Source: JBCCFW01 sp039029535
Lineage (GTDB): Bacteria > Acidobacteriota > JBCCFW01
Reading direction: 5' to 3'
NCBI GenBank assembly: GCA_039029535.1
Contig: JBCCFW010000014.1
Span: 18,398 to 82,397, forward strand
Length of the DNA stretch: 64,000 nucleotides
Below the pieces are notes generated by a model. The model did no database searches. It was given only the letters and a program-made list of their open reading frames with translations, and was not told the DNA's origin. Shown one piece after another: positions 7,813 through 15,753 of the stretch; positions within the stretch are counted from its first letter, which is position 1; the number at the start of each line of letters is the position of its first letter. The position numbers and the translations under genes were made by a program.

Positions 7813-8853
7813 CTACATCCGCGACAGGAGATCGGCCTTCTTGGTCTCGTACTCTTCAGCCGTGATCGCGCCGAGGTCCAGCAGGCCCTTGAGCTTGCCC
7901 AGGAGCTCGAACGGATCGGCCACCGGCGGTGCCGCCGCGGCCGCCTCGGTGTTGGCGGGGACCGCCGCACCGGCCGGCATGGCCGCCTGAGGCGCCGTGG
8001 GCTGCATGCCGAAGGACTGGCTCATCATCTGCGGCATCATCATGCCGAAGCCGAGCCCGGCACCGGCACCGAGCATGCCGCCCATCTCGCCACCGTTTTG
8101 AGCCGCGTCCTGCAGGGACTTGGCGGCCTTGAACTGCATGAAGGTGTTCATGTCGCCGATGGCGGCCATGGAGGAGCGCTCGTCGATCATCTTCTGCACT
8201 TCCTCGGGAGGCGTGATGGCCTCGATGAGGAAGTCGACCAGCTCGAGACCGGCGGCGGCGAAGTCGTCGGCGACCCGCGCCTTGAGGGCGGCGGCGAGCT
8301 CGTCGTAGTACTGCGGCAGGTCGAAGACCGACTTCACGACCGTGCCGAACACGTCCATGAGCCGCGAGGTGAGGATCGAGCGCAGGTAGTCGGTGATCTC
8401 GTCGGTGGTGAAGAGACCCTGAGTGCCGGCCATCCGGTTGAGGAACAGCACCGGCTTCACCACCTTGATCGAGAAGGTGCCGAAGGACCGGAGCCGCACC
8501 GCGTGCAGCTCGGCGTCACGGAAGATGATGGGCTGGCGAGTGCCCCACTTGAGCCCGTGCATGAGCTTCGTGCCGACGAAGTAGACCTCGGCGCGGAAGG
8601 GGCTGCGCGGGCCGTAGCCGAAGCTCGTGACCCACTTGGTGAGGACCGGGATGTTCTGCGTCTTGAGGACGTAGCGACCCGGGCGGAAGGCGGTGACCGC
8701 CTTGCCGTCGCGGAAGAACACGGCTGCCTGGCTCTCGCGGACGGTCAGCTGGGCGCCCCACTTGACCTCGCAGGAGTCGTCGGCAGGCACGCGGGCGACG
8801 AGGGTGTCACCGGATTCGTCGAGGTAGTCGATGACTTCCATCAGCTTTGGCAT
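7813..8853 (-). CDS. SPFH-domain protein with C-terminal SHOCT motif (YdjI-like)
   Basis: The 346-residue protein starts with a SPFH/band-7-like domain of the 'virion core protein' YdjI type (residues about 1-235; WGAQLTVRESQAAVFFRDG is typical), continues with a Gly/Met-rich linker (about 250-285, repeated MGGML, GFGMMM), and ends with a SHOCT helix pair (about 312-345, LLDLGAITAEEYETKKADLL). SPFH proteins oligomerise at membranes and the SHOCT motif is usually an oligomerisation or anchoring tail. The ATG at 8853 overlaps the stop of the upstream gene (TGATG). Membrane-stress or envelope organisation is the likely theme; no enzyme activity is expected. Confidence 0.82.
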   Translation of the reverse strand: MPKLMEVIDYLDESGDTLVARVPADDSCEVKWGAQLTVRESQAAVFFRDGKAVTAFRPGRYVLKTQNIPVLTKWVTSFGYGPRSPFRAEVYFVGTKLMHGLKWGTRQPIIFRDAELHAVRLRSFGTFSIKVVKPVLFLNRMAGTQGLFTTDEITDYLRSILTSRLMDVFGTVVKSVFDLPQYYDELAAALKARVADDFAAAGLELVDFLIEAITPPEEVQKMIDERSSMAAIGDMNTFMQFKAAKSLQDAAQNGGEMGGMLGAGAGLGFGMMMPQMMSQSFGMQPTAPQAAMPAGAAVPANTEAAAAAPPVADPFELLGKLKGLLDLGAITAEEYETKKADLLSRM

Positions 8854-9341
8854 CAGAAGACCTCCTGGAGGAGCTGTTCGCGACGGTCGATGGCCTGACG
8901 CATCGACTCGACCGTCTTGGTGAGCTCGGGTAGAGCGTCGGGCGTGCCCGCGGCGTCGAGGTCCGCGAAGGCGGTGGTGAGCTGCTGGGCCTGCTCGAGC
9001 AGCCCCAGGTCGTGGTCGTGGATGCGGTCGAGCTCGAGCTCGCCGATGACCCGGTCGTCCATCAGGCCGCTGTCTCCATGGGCCACGTGGCGGATGCCGT
9101 CGGCACAGCTGCCGACCTGGCGCTTGAGTCGGTCCAGGCCGCTGATGACGTCGAGGCGACCCTCGTCGGTCATCGCTCGGATCATCTCGTCGAGCTTGAC
9201 CTTGTTGTCGTCGAGGACCGTGGCCACCCGCTCCCGCACCCGGGCGTCGGTGTCGCGGCGGGCCTCCTTGTCCTTGAAGGACTGGTAGCCCGGCAGCAGG
9301 TTGGCGAGGCGATCGATGATGTTCTCCGCTCTCTCGGTCAC
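8853..9341 (-). CDS. small helical protein coupled to the SPFH protein
   Basis: The 162-residue protein is predicted almost wholly helical with charged heptad-like stretches (for example AENIIDRLANLLPGY and TKTVESMRQAIDRREQ) and no signal peptide or transmembrane segment. I do not recognise a family. The GTG start at 9341 has AAGGAG seven bases upstream. Its stop overlaps the SPFH start by one base, which suggests translational coupling and roughly matched amounts, so a partner or regulator of the SPFH oligomer is the best guess. Confidence 0.65.
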   Translation of the reverse strand: MTERAENIIDRLANLLPGYQSFKDKEARRDTDARVRERVATVLDDNKVKLDEMIRAMTDEGRLDVISGLDRLKRQVGSCADGIRHVAHGDSGLMDDRVIGELELDRIHDHDLGLLEQAQQLTTAFADLDAAGTPDALPELTKTVESMRQAIDRREQLLQEVF

Positions 9342-9863
9342 GCGCAGGCTCCTTGATTCTCTCTGCTGGTCTCGGGGATCGAGTCGTGCGGGGGGTGTCT
9401 ACGGACGAAGCGCGTCCGAGTTTCGTTCGCTCCTTGCTCGTGTTCTCGGAATGCTGACCGCTCTCCTGGTCCGTCCTCCAAGCGGGAACTACGATGCAAG
9501 AGAGCGGAGGCTAACCGATTCGGACGCCTCCCTGCACCGCCCCGGGTCGCCGGCGAGACGGTGGCGAGAGCTTGATGGGAGACGGCTTTCGTCGAGTCCT
9601 CGGCACGCGGAGCGGGAGCAGGACCGTCCGGGGCCTCTGGCAGCGCGGCCTGGCGCGACGAGCAGCAGCTCTACCGGGCGCTGGGGGTGGGAGCCAGCGA
9701 CGTTCCACCTCCGGAACTGAGTGGACTGAAACTCGTGGCGCGAGTCCGCGCTGCCCCGCTCTCCCGCCCGCCCCGGGCGGTCGGCGTCCACCGCCGTGCT
9801 CCCGTGAGGATTCCGTTTAGCTAGTCCTCGACGCACTGAGACTCCCCCGCTAGGATCCGGCCG
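9342..9863. other. intergenic region between divergent genes
   Basis: This 522-bp stretch separates the divergent SPFH operon and the nucleotidyltransferase gene. Several frames stay open because of high GC, but none has a ribosome site with recognisable protein. Near its right end lies a candidate promoter for the nucleotidyltransferase. I see no RNA gene. Confidence 0.5.
9828..9856 (+). promoter_or_regulatory. candidate promoter of the nucleotidyltransferase gene
   Basis: TCGACG (9828-9833), a 17-bp spacer and TAGGAT (9851-9856) match consensus boxes at 4 of 6 each, and end seven bases before the ATG at 9864. The AGGA inside the -10 could also serve as a ribosome site, so whether the message is leaderless is open. 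Confidence 0.4.
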
Positions 9864-11003
9864 ATGTCGATGGAATCCGGTCGCGAGCGCACGACGGGGG
9901 ACGGTGCCCCGAGCTTCGTCCCTCGCGACCTCACGCTCGCCATCTTTGCCGGCTCGTCCGGCAAGCCGGGTGCGGGCGGGCAGAACAAGAACTTCTTCCT
10001 CCTCGACGGTCGCCCCCTGGTCCAGCGTCAGCTCGACCTCGCGCGGGAGCTCGACTTCAAGCGCGTCATCCTGGTGACCGACGAGAAGCGGGTCGGCGAG
10101 CTGGAGCTGCCGCCCCGCACGACGGTCCTGCCCTCGCAGCCACGCCAGGCCGGCAACTTCCGCCTCGTGAAGAGCGAGGTGACGTTCGCCGACGACGAGC
10201 GCTGTCTCGTGCTCTTCGGCGACACGCCGCTCATCAGCTCGGGCACCGTGTCCGACTTCCTGAATCGCGCCGCGGCGGTCCCCGTCGACTTCCATCACGG
10301 TCTCGTGCCGCAGGTCTTCGTCGAGCCCTTCCTCGACTACTTCCCTCGTCCCCTCAAGGGCCGGCAGCCCTTCCACGTGCGCGAGTTCCTCGCGCGCCTC
10401 GGCTGTCTCTCGCTGCTGCGGGTCAACGCCTTCGACCCCGAGGCGACACGTGCCGCGGTCAGCACGGTCATGCAGGGGCGCAAGCAGGACCCCGACGGAG
10501 GTGTCGTCGCCCACGCGATGGCGCGCTTCCGCGTGCTGTGGGGTGGCCTGCGCTTCCTCGGACCCAAGGGCCTGTGGTTGGGCACGGCCGCGACCTTGGC
10601 GCACTGGGTTCACGAGCGCGGCTTCCCCCACGGGGCGCGCCTGTTCCGCACGCAGGTCACCCTGGGGGCCCTGGACAAGGTTTGCACGCGCTTGCTCGGC
10701 TGCGAGTCGCGCTTCCTCGTCTGCCCCTATGGTGGGGCGAGCCTCGACGTCGACACCGAGGTCGACCTCGAGGTGCATGGGCGTCACCTGACGCAGCTTC
10801 AGGACCTCCACTCCCTGCAAGGACGGCTCGCCAGCCAGCTCGTCGAGCCGGGCTTCGTGCTCGACGAGGAGCACCTTCGCAGCCTCGAGCGCTTCGACCC
10901 CACGGCAGCCGGCGAGCTGCGGCGTCACCCGGAGCTGTACCAGGAGCAGCAGCGCATCCTGCACGCGGCCGGCGCGTCCGCCGCCGCCAGCGCCGCTGCC
11001 TGA
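9864..11003 (+). CDS. sugar-nucleotide-type nucleotidyltransferase
   Basis: The 379-residue protein begins with a nucleotidyltransferase (GT-A/MobA-GlmU-like) domain. The glycine-rich NTP loop is AGSSGKPGAGG followed by KNFFLLDG (29-49), the strand ending with the metal-binding aspartate is LFGDTPLIS (117-125, D120), and a late SLDVDTEVDLE motif near residue 295 resembles the second metal site. Such enzymes load a phosphorylated sugar or alcohol with a nucleotide for polysaccharide or lipid synthesis. The acceptor is unknown. The C-terminus is helical and ends in an Ala-rich tail. It is a single gene. Confidence 0.75.
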   Translation: MSMESGRERTTGDGAPSFVPRDLTLAIFAGSSGKPGAGGQNKNFFLLDGRPLVQRQLDLARELDFKRVILVTDEKRVGELELPPRTTVLPSQPRQAGNFRLVKSEVTFADDERCLVLFGDTPLISSGTVSDFLNRAAAVPVDFHHGLVPQVFVEPFLDYFPRPLKGRQPFHVREFLARLGCLSLLRVNAFDPEATRAAVSTVMQGRKQDPDGGVVAHAMARFRVLWGGLRFLGPKGLWLGTAATLAHWVHERGFPHGARLFRTQVTLGALDKVCTRLLGCESRFLVCPYGGASLDVDTEVDLEVHGRHLTQLQDLHSLQGRLASQLVEPGFVLDEEHLRSLERFDPTAAGELRRHPELYQEQQRILHAAGASAAASAAA

Positions 11004-11316
11004 GCGTCGGCTCTGACGCTTCGAGTCAGGGACGCGTCGCGGTCGAGCTCGGCCTGCCCTCGACCTTCCTCGGTCCGACCCCGAGCGCCCTCACGATCCT
11101 CAGACGATCGGCATCATCGCTCGTCGCCTCCCGGCCCCTCGACGGTCGGCCTGCCGCTGGACCGATCCCGACGCCGCACCCCGGAGCGCGTGAGCTGTCA
11201 TGACGATCAGGCCGGGGCAAGGCGCGCTCCGGCTTCAGGACGCTCATTCTTGAAGACGAGCTCATTCGCAGCCGACCTTCGGACGCCGGCCAGGTGCCAG
11301 CTCGAAGGAGGACCGA
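11004..11316 (+). other. intergenic region
   Basis: The 313-bp gap before the secreted-protein gene contains a short hairpin (CTGAC/GTCAG at its left end) and no convincing ORF or RNA gene. A GGAGG ribosome site for the next gene lies at its right edge. Confidence 0.5.
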
Positions 11317-13053
11317 ATGATGAGCCGTCGCCCGAGAGTCTTGCTCGGCGTTTTCGTGCTGCTCCTGACGACACCGAGGTCGAGCCTCGGTCGTGCGCCC
11401 TCTCCGCCGTCATTCGGTGGAGAGCCCACGCCCGTGCCGGTCTTCGGCTGCAACCTGTCGACACCCACCCAGTTGCACGCAGGTGAGAGCTTCGAGATCA
11501 CGATCAGCGTCGTGCACCTCGGAAGCTCCGATCCGACCGACTCGACGATCTTCGACGATCAGCACTACCGCATCGTGCCGCCGCTCGGGTTGGAGCACGG
11601 CCTCCCGCTCGACCAACCGGGGCGCTGTGAGGTCCTCTCGGAGGGACTGGTCGTCGTTGACTTCGAGCCCACTTTCGTCGACGTCGTTCTCGACGACCCG
11701 AGCAGCCCCGTGGGCGATCACCCGAGCACGGCGGAGGCCACCTTCACGGTGACCATCGAGGAGCTGCCCGACTGGACGACCTTGAGGTGGCCGGGCTCTT
11801 GCGGTGGCGAGGTGAGCTGCACGCATCTCTTCCCGGCGGAGGAGCCGCTGCCTCCGGTGCCCGACGCGATCATCGAGGACGAGGTCGGCATGGCACCGGC
11901 GGGTGGCAGCGTTCCGTTCCGACTCCTGGTTCGACGCAACGGTTACCGACCGACCCATCCGCTGCGCGTGGTGGTCGAGCCCGAGAACCCCGTCGAGCCG
12001 CAGGGCCTGTTCCCAATCGAGCCGGCGGAGCTCCGCACGACGGGCGCGATGCTGGAAGCCGGTGCCGACGAGACCGTGGTGGACTTCGAATGTCATCCGC
12101 ACTTCCCGTGCTTCACCGGGATGCCCAATCGCTTTCACGTGCGGGTCTTCGATGACGAGCTCGTCGTCTGGGACAGTCGCGAGGTCCGACCGACGGGGAT
12201 CGCTCGTGCCTGGGTCGAGGAGATGCCGCGGGCGCGGATCGAGTTGCTCGAGCTCGTCGAGACATCCGGCGACGGACGAGTCCAGGCCTGTGAAGACGCG
12301 ACCCTGCGCGTGCGACTGGCCCTTCGCAACGGACATCGCTCGGCTCTCGAAGACGTGAGCGCGAGCCTCGAGCTTCCCGAGGAGCTCGAGCTGATCGGGA
12401 GCGAGCTCCATCATCATGACAACCTGCTCGACGACGTCACGCCGACCCCGGCAGCCCTGGCGGCCGAGGGGCTGGTTCGTCAGGAGGGGCGACGCCTCGT
12501 CGTCGAGACCTCACGCGTCTTGCCTCGCTTCCATGCCGGTCCGGAGCCGCCGGCGGTCTTCCACGACTTGCTCGAGGTCGACCTGCACTTCGCGACCGAG
12601 AGCGGCGGCGTGCAGCGGAGCTCCGAGCTGCGCTTTTCCGACCTGACCGTCCGCGGCACGGTCGAGGGCGTGCTGGTCGAGGAGTCCACGTCAGGCTTCG
12701 TGCTTCCCGTCGGGCCGGGAACGAGCCCGGCGCCCGGTGAGGTCTCGGCTCCGGATCACGTGCCGCTGCGTGTGGGCGTGGCGGGAGCACCGGATCTCGT
12801 GACCTGGGACGACGGCGTCGAGAGCGGCGCGACCAGCTACCGGCTCTACCGGGGCACTGTCTCGGAGCTGAGCTCGGCAGCCGGGCGTTGCCTCGCAGCA
12901 GGCTTGCTCGAGCCACGCTTCCTCGATGAGCAGAGACCGCCACCGGGCGTTGCCTGGTGCTACCTAGTCGCCGGTCACGCCTGCCTACAGGAGGGTCCTG
13001 TCGGGAACGGCTCGCGAGGAGCCGCCCGTGTCGTGAGGGAGGACTGTCCATGA
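11317..13053 (+). CDS. secreted beta-sandwich protein, unknown function
   Basis: The 578-residue protein begins with a signal peptide (about 1-25). The mature chain has several immunoglobulin-like or CARDB-like beta domains (for example TQLHAGESFEITISVVHLG and ASLELPEELELIG), and ends with a domain (about 485-578) in which SYRLYRGTVSEL, then GVAWCYLVAGHACLQEGPVG and a final CP are the fibronectin-type signature found at the C-terminus of many secreted proteins of such bacteria. No enzyme motif is visible. The ATG has GGAGG five bases upstream. The next gene overlaps by ATGA, so both are made together and may act on the cell surface. Confidence 0.7.
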   Translation: MMSRRPRVLLGVFVLLLTTPRSSLGRAPSPPSFGGEPTPVPVFGCNLSTPTQLHAGESFEITISVVHLGSSDPTDSTIFDDQHYRIVPPLGLEHGLPLDQPGRCEVLSEGLVVVDFEPTFVDVVLDDPSSPVGDHPSTAEATFTVTIEELPDWTTLRWPGSCGGEVSCTHLFPAEEPLPPVPDAIIEDEVGMAPAGGSVPFRLLVRRNGYRPTHPLRVVVEPENPVEPQGLFPIEPAELRTTGAMLEAGADETVVDFECHPHFPCFTGMPNRFHVRVFDDELVVWDSREVRPTGIARAWVEEMPRARIELLELVETSGDGRVQACEDATLRVRLALRNGHRSALEDVSASLELPEELELIGSELHHHDNLLDDVTPTPAALAAEGLVRQEGRRLVVETSRVLPRFHAGPEPPAVFHDLLEVDLHFATESGGVQRSSELRFSDLTVRGTVEGVLVEESTSGFVLPVGPGTSPAPGEVSAPDHVPLRVGVAGAPDLVTWDDGVESGATSYRLYRGTVSELSSAAGRCLAAGLLEPRFLDEQRPPPGVAWCYLVAGHACLQEGPVGNGSRGAARVVREDCP

Positions 13054-13916
13054 GCCGCCACGTCATCACCTCCCAACTCGTGCTCGCGTTGCTCGTGAAC
13101 GTCCCTTCAGCTCACGCTCAGCAGTCGGCGAGCTTCGAGCTCGTGAGCCGGTCGTCGTCGGAGCATCTCAACGTTCGTCTCATCAGCTTCCCGGACGTGC
13201 CGAGCTTCGAGGACCGAGCCAACAGCGATCTCGACAACCCCTGCGACCTCACCGACAGCGCACCCGACGGGCTGATCAACGCCGACGACGCCATCTGTGC
13301 CATGTGGGGCGGTGGTGATCCCGAGCTGCAGCTCGGCAGCTTCCGTCTCGCCTTCCGGGACCCCGAGACCTGCGAGCTGACCTGGCGTCGCATCGTCGCC
13401 CGTGCTGGCGTCGCCTACACGCTGGGCGTGCCGTTCGAGATCGTCGCGGGCGTGGGTTACCTCACTCAGTTCCCGCACGACCCGGAGCTCGGAGAGCAGG
13501 TCCACGCGTTCACGCTGTCCGGTCCCTGCGAGCCGCGCGATCCGGGCGTCGACTTGTCCACGACCTGCTCGGCGGCTTCGTACGGCGGATGGCTGTTGCA
13601 CTTGCCGTACGACACGACGCTCGAGGACACGCACGAGCTGTTCTGTGGCGAGGACTACCCCGACGCGGACGGCGACGGTCGTCCGGACGAGTGCTTCGAC
13701 GGGCTCTGGCCCTCGGGCTTCCTGAGCGTCCAGCAGCACTTCAACGAGCCCGGCGACACCGGCTGGCGGGCGGCCGCGCTGCGGGCCTTCTTCGGTCGTC
13801 TCGAATTCCCGTCGCCGTCGTTCGCGTTGTCTCGGGGAGACGCGCTCTTCGTCCACGGTGACCTGTATCGGACCGAGCACCACGAGCCGCCGCGGGACGG
13901 GATCACCTGTCCCTAG
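13050..13916 (+). CDS. secreted protein, unknown function
   Basis: The 288-residue protein has a signal peptide ending AHAQQ near residue 26. A PDGLINADDAICAMW stretch (about 70-84) resembles an EF-hand/dockerin calcium loop, and a DADGDGRPDEC segment (about 210-220) looks like another. Eight or so cysteines suggest disulphides. The remainder is not recognised. The ATG at 13050 overlaps the stop of the upstream secreted protein, so the pair is translationally coupled and likely works together. Confidence 0.65.
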   Translation: MSRHVITSQLVLALLVNVPSAHAQQSASFELVSRSSSEHLNVRLISFPDVPSFEDRANSDLDNPCDLTDSAPDGLINADDAICAMWGGGDPELQLGSFRLAFRDPETCELTWRRIVARAGVAYTLGVPFEIVAGVGYLTQFPHDPELGEQVHAFTLSGPCEPRDPGVDLSTTCSAASYGGWLLHLPYDTTLEDTHELFCGEDYPDADGDGRPDECFDGLWPSGFLSVQQHFNEPGDTGWRAAALRAFFGRLEFPSPSFALSRGDALFVHGDLYRTEHHEPPRDGITCP

Positions 13917-13989
13917 TCCGAGAGTCCTCATGGGGAGGGCGAGGCCGCCGCGGGCTCCTTGCGGGAGGGGGTCCGCGGCGGCGCGTCGG

Positions 13990-14574
13990 TCAGCCCGCCG
14001 GCCGTTGGCCCGTGCCGATCCCCCAGGCCCCCCAGGCCGCGAGGCCCAAGAGCCCGTGTCGCAGCAGCTCGGCCAGCAAGGTCAGCGAGAGCACGCGCTG
14101 CGTCGTGGCGGGGAGCGTTCCGAGGTCCATCGAGCTCGACCAGCTCCCGAGCACCGCTCCGAGGTCCCCTCCGAGGACGAGGCCGAGGAGGGCGGTGAGG
14201 GCGCCGGCGGCCGCGAGCGGCCAGACGACCCGGCGTCCGAGCTGGGGGGCCCAGGCCGCCAGCAGGCAGGCTCCCGCGGCCAGCATGAGCTGGACCCGCC
14301 ATCCCGAGATCAGGGCGCTCCCGAAGAGCCTGCCCGCGTCGTCACCGAGCGCGTGCGAGCCGGCGGTGGGGGACGGAAGGAAGCTCCCGACGGTGCCCCA
14401 GCTCGCCATCGAGTGAGCGATCCAGGCCGCGGTCAGGAGGGCGACTCCGAAGGCGCGTCGGCGGGTCAGGGAGAGGTCCGATTCCGGGGTCTCGTGCGGC
14501 GCCGGCTCGGGTCGATTCGGGATGATCCGAGAAGGCTCCCGCGAGACCTTGACGATCGGGTCTCTTTTCGGCAT
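13990..14574 (-). CDS. integral membrane protein, unknown family
   Basis: The 194-residue protein has about four hydrophobic helices (starting near FGVALLTAAWIAHSMA, WRVQLMLAAGACLLAAW, VVWPLAAAGALTALLGLVLG and a C-terminal LLRHGLLGLAAWGAW) after a basic N-terminal tail. No family is recognised. The ATG at 14574 has AGGGAG ten bases upstream; an ATG at 14601 with GAGG is an alternative and would add nine basic residues. It is transcribed away from the GldA operon. Confidence 0.6.
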   Translation of the reverse strand: MPKRDPIVKVSREPSRIIPNRPEPAPHETPESDLSLTRRRAFGVALLTAAWIAHSMASWGTVGSFLPSPTAGSHALGDDAGRLFGSALISGWRVQLMLAAGACLLAAWAPQLGRRVVWPLAAAGALTALLGLVLGGDLGAVLGSWSSSMDLGTLPATTQRVLSLTLLAELLRHGLLGLAAWGAWGIGTGQRPAG

Positions 14575-14672
14575 TAGTTTGCGTCTCCCTCGACGTTTCA
14601 TGCGTCCTCGTTGAGGGAACAGGGGAAGCGGAGCCCACCTGGCTCCGACCGCCGACAACGCAAGCAGCTCTC

Positions 14673-14707
14673 GGCCCGGTCGGGTTCGCATCGGGTCCCG
14701 ACGGGCC
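14673..14707 (+). promoter_or_regulatory. hairpin in the leader of the gld-like operon
   Basis: GGCCCGGTCGGG pairs with CCCGACGGGCC (11 bp with one bulged G) around a 12-base loop, 39 bp before the GTG at 14746. It may be a leader structure or a stop for transcripts entering from the left. Confidence 0.35.
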
Positions 14708-14745
14708 TCGTCGGCTGGCGATTTCTACTTCTAGAGGAGGCTTCG

Positions 14746-15753
14746 GTGATCAAGGCCGAACACCTGTCCATGTGGTACGGGAACTTCCGTGCCCTGCACG
14801 ACGCGAGCTTCGAGCTCCAGCAGGGCGAGGTTCTCGGTCTGCTCGGACCCAACGGCGCTGGCAAGTCCACCACTCTCAAGATCTTGACGACGTTCATCAC
14901 TCCGACCGAGGGACGGGTGCTGGTGGATGGAGTCGACGTGGCCGACGATCCCATCGCGGCCCGCCAGAAGATCGGTTACCTGCCGGAGACCGCTCCGCTG
15001 TACCTCGACATGATGGTCAGCGAGTACCTCGCGTTCGTCGGTTCCGCCCGCGGCATCGCCAGCGGCGACATCGCGAAGCGGCGAGCCGCCGTGGTCGAGC
15101 GCTGTGGCCTGGAGGCCGTCTACCACCGGCCCATCGGCCATCTCTCCAAGGGTTACAAGCAGCGGGTCGGCCTCGCGCAGGCCCTGATCCACGACCCGGA
15201 GATCGTCATTCTCGACGAGCCGACCTCCGGCCTGGACCCGCTTCAGATTCTCGGCATTCGCGACCTGGTTCGAGAGCTGGCCCGTGATCGGACGGTCATG
15301 TTCTCCACCCACATCCTCCAGGAGATCGAGGCGGTCTCCGACCGGGTCATGATCATCAACGAGGGACGGATCATCGCCGAGGGTGGTCGAGACGAGCTCG
15401 AGAAGCGGGCCATGGGCGACGATCGCATGGCGGTCGAGGTCGTCGGTCCGGCCGACGAGGTCGCCACGGCCCTGCGCGGCGTCTCGGGCGTCGCCGGGGT
15501 GGAGGAGCGCGAGCCCTCCGAGGACGGTCTCACGTCGTTCTCGATTCGCCATGCCTTCGGTGACGGCGACCTGCGCGATCGCATCGACGACGTCCTGCGC
15601 GACAAGGGCTGGCGCATCCGCCAGCTCGGCCCCGACCGCTTCTCGCTCGAAGAGGTGTTCATTTCCCTGGTCCGACAGGGTGGCAACCCGGCCGACGAGA
15701 GCGGCTCGGACGAGGAGAGCGCGGCTGTCGCGACCGCGGGAGGTGAGGCATGA
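14746..15753 (+). CDS. GldA-like ABC transporter ATPase
   Basis: The 335-residue ATPase powers the permease encoded next. It has Walker A GPNGAGKST (34-42), a signature sequence LSKGYKQR (133-140; the usual LSGGQ is altered as in GldA/NatA relatives), Walker B IVILDEP (153-159) and the H-loop STHI (H189). Residues about 220-320 form a C-terminal extension typical of the gliding-type ABC group. The GTG at 14746 is chosen because AGAGGAGG lies six bases upstream and family homology starts there. The operon GldA, GldF-GldG, DUF4340 is widespread outside gliding bacteria, and the exported substrate is unknown. Confidence 0.85.
   Translation: MIKAEHLSMWYGNFRALHDASFELQQGEVLGLLGPNGAGKSTTLKILTTFITPTEGRVLVDGVDVADDPIAARQKIGYLPETAPLYLDMMVSEYLAFVGSARGIASGDIAKRRAAVVERCGLEAVYHRPIGHLSKGYKQRVGLAQALIHDPEIVILDEPTSGLDPLQILGIRDLVRELARDRTVMFSTHILQEIEAVSDRVMIINEGRIIAEGGRDELEKRAMGDDRMAVEVVGPADEVATALRGVSGVAGVEEREPSEDGLTSFSIRHAFGDGDLRDRIDDVLRDKGWRIRQLGPDRFSLEEVFISLVRQGGNPADESGSDEESAAVATAGGEA

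Noticed and set aside
9301..9821. Several small plus-strand frames before the nucleotidyltransferase
   Set aside because: All arise from high GC, overlap one another, lack ribosome sites and give low-complexity Arg/Ser/Pro peptides. One frame (about 9593-9820) looks somewhat protein-like but opens directly after a stop and has no usable start codon.
9489..10964. Minus-strand open frame antisense to the nucleotidyltransferase gene
   Set aside because: No recognisable motif and no ribosome site; the plus-strand frame has a glycine loop and a metal aspartate.
11026..11265. Minus-strand 79-codon frame in the gap before the secreted-protein gene
   Set aside because: No ribosome site, no motif, Arg/Pro-rich composition; treated as non-coding.
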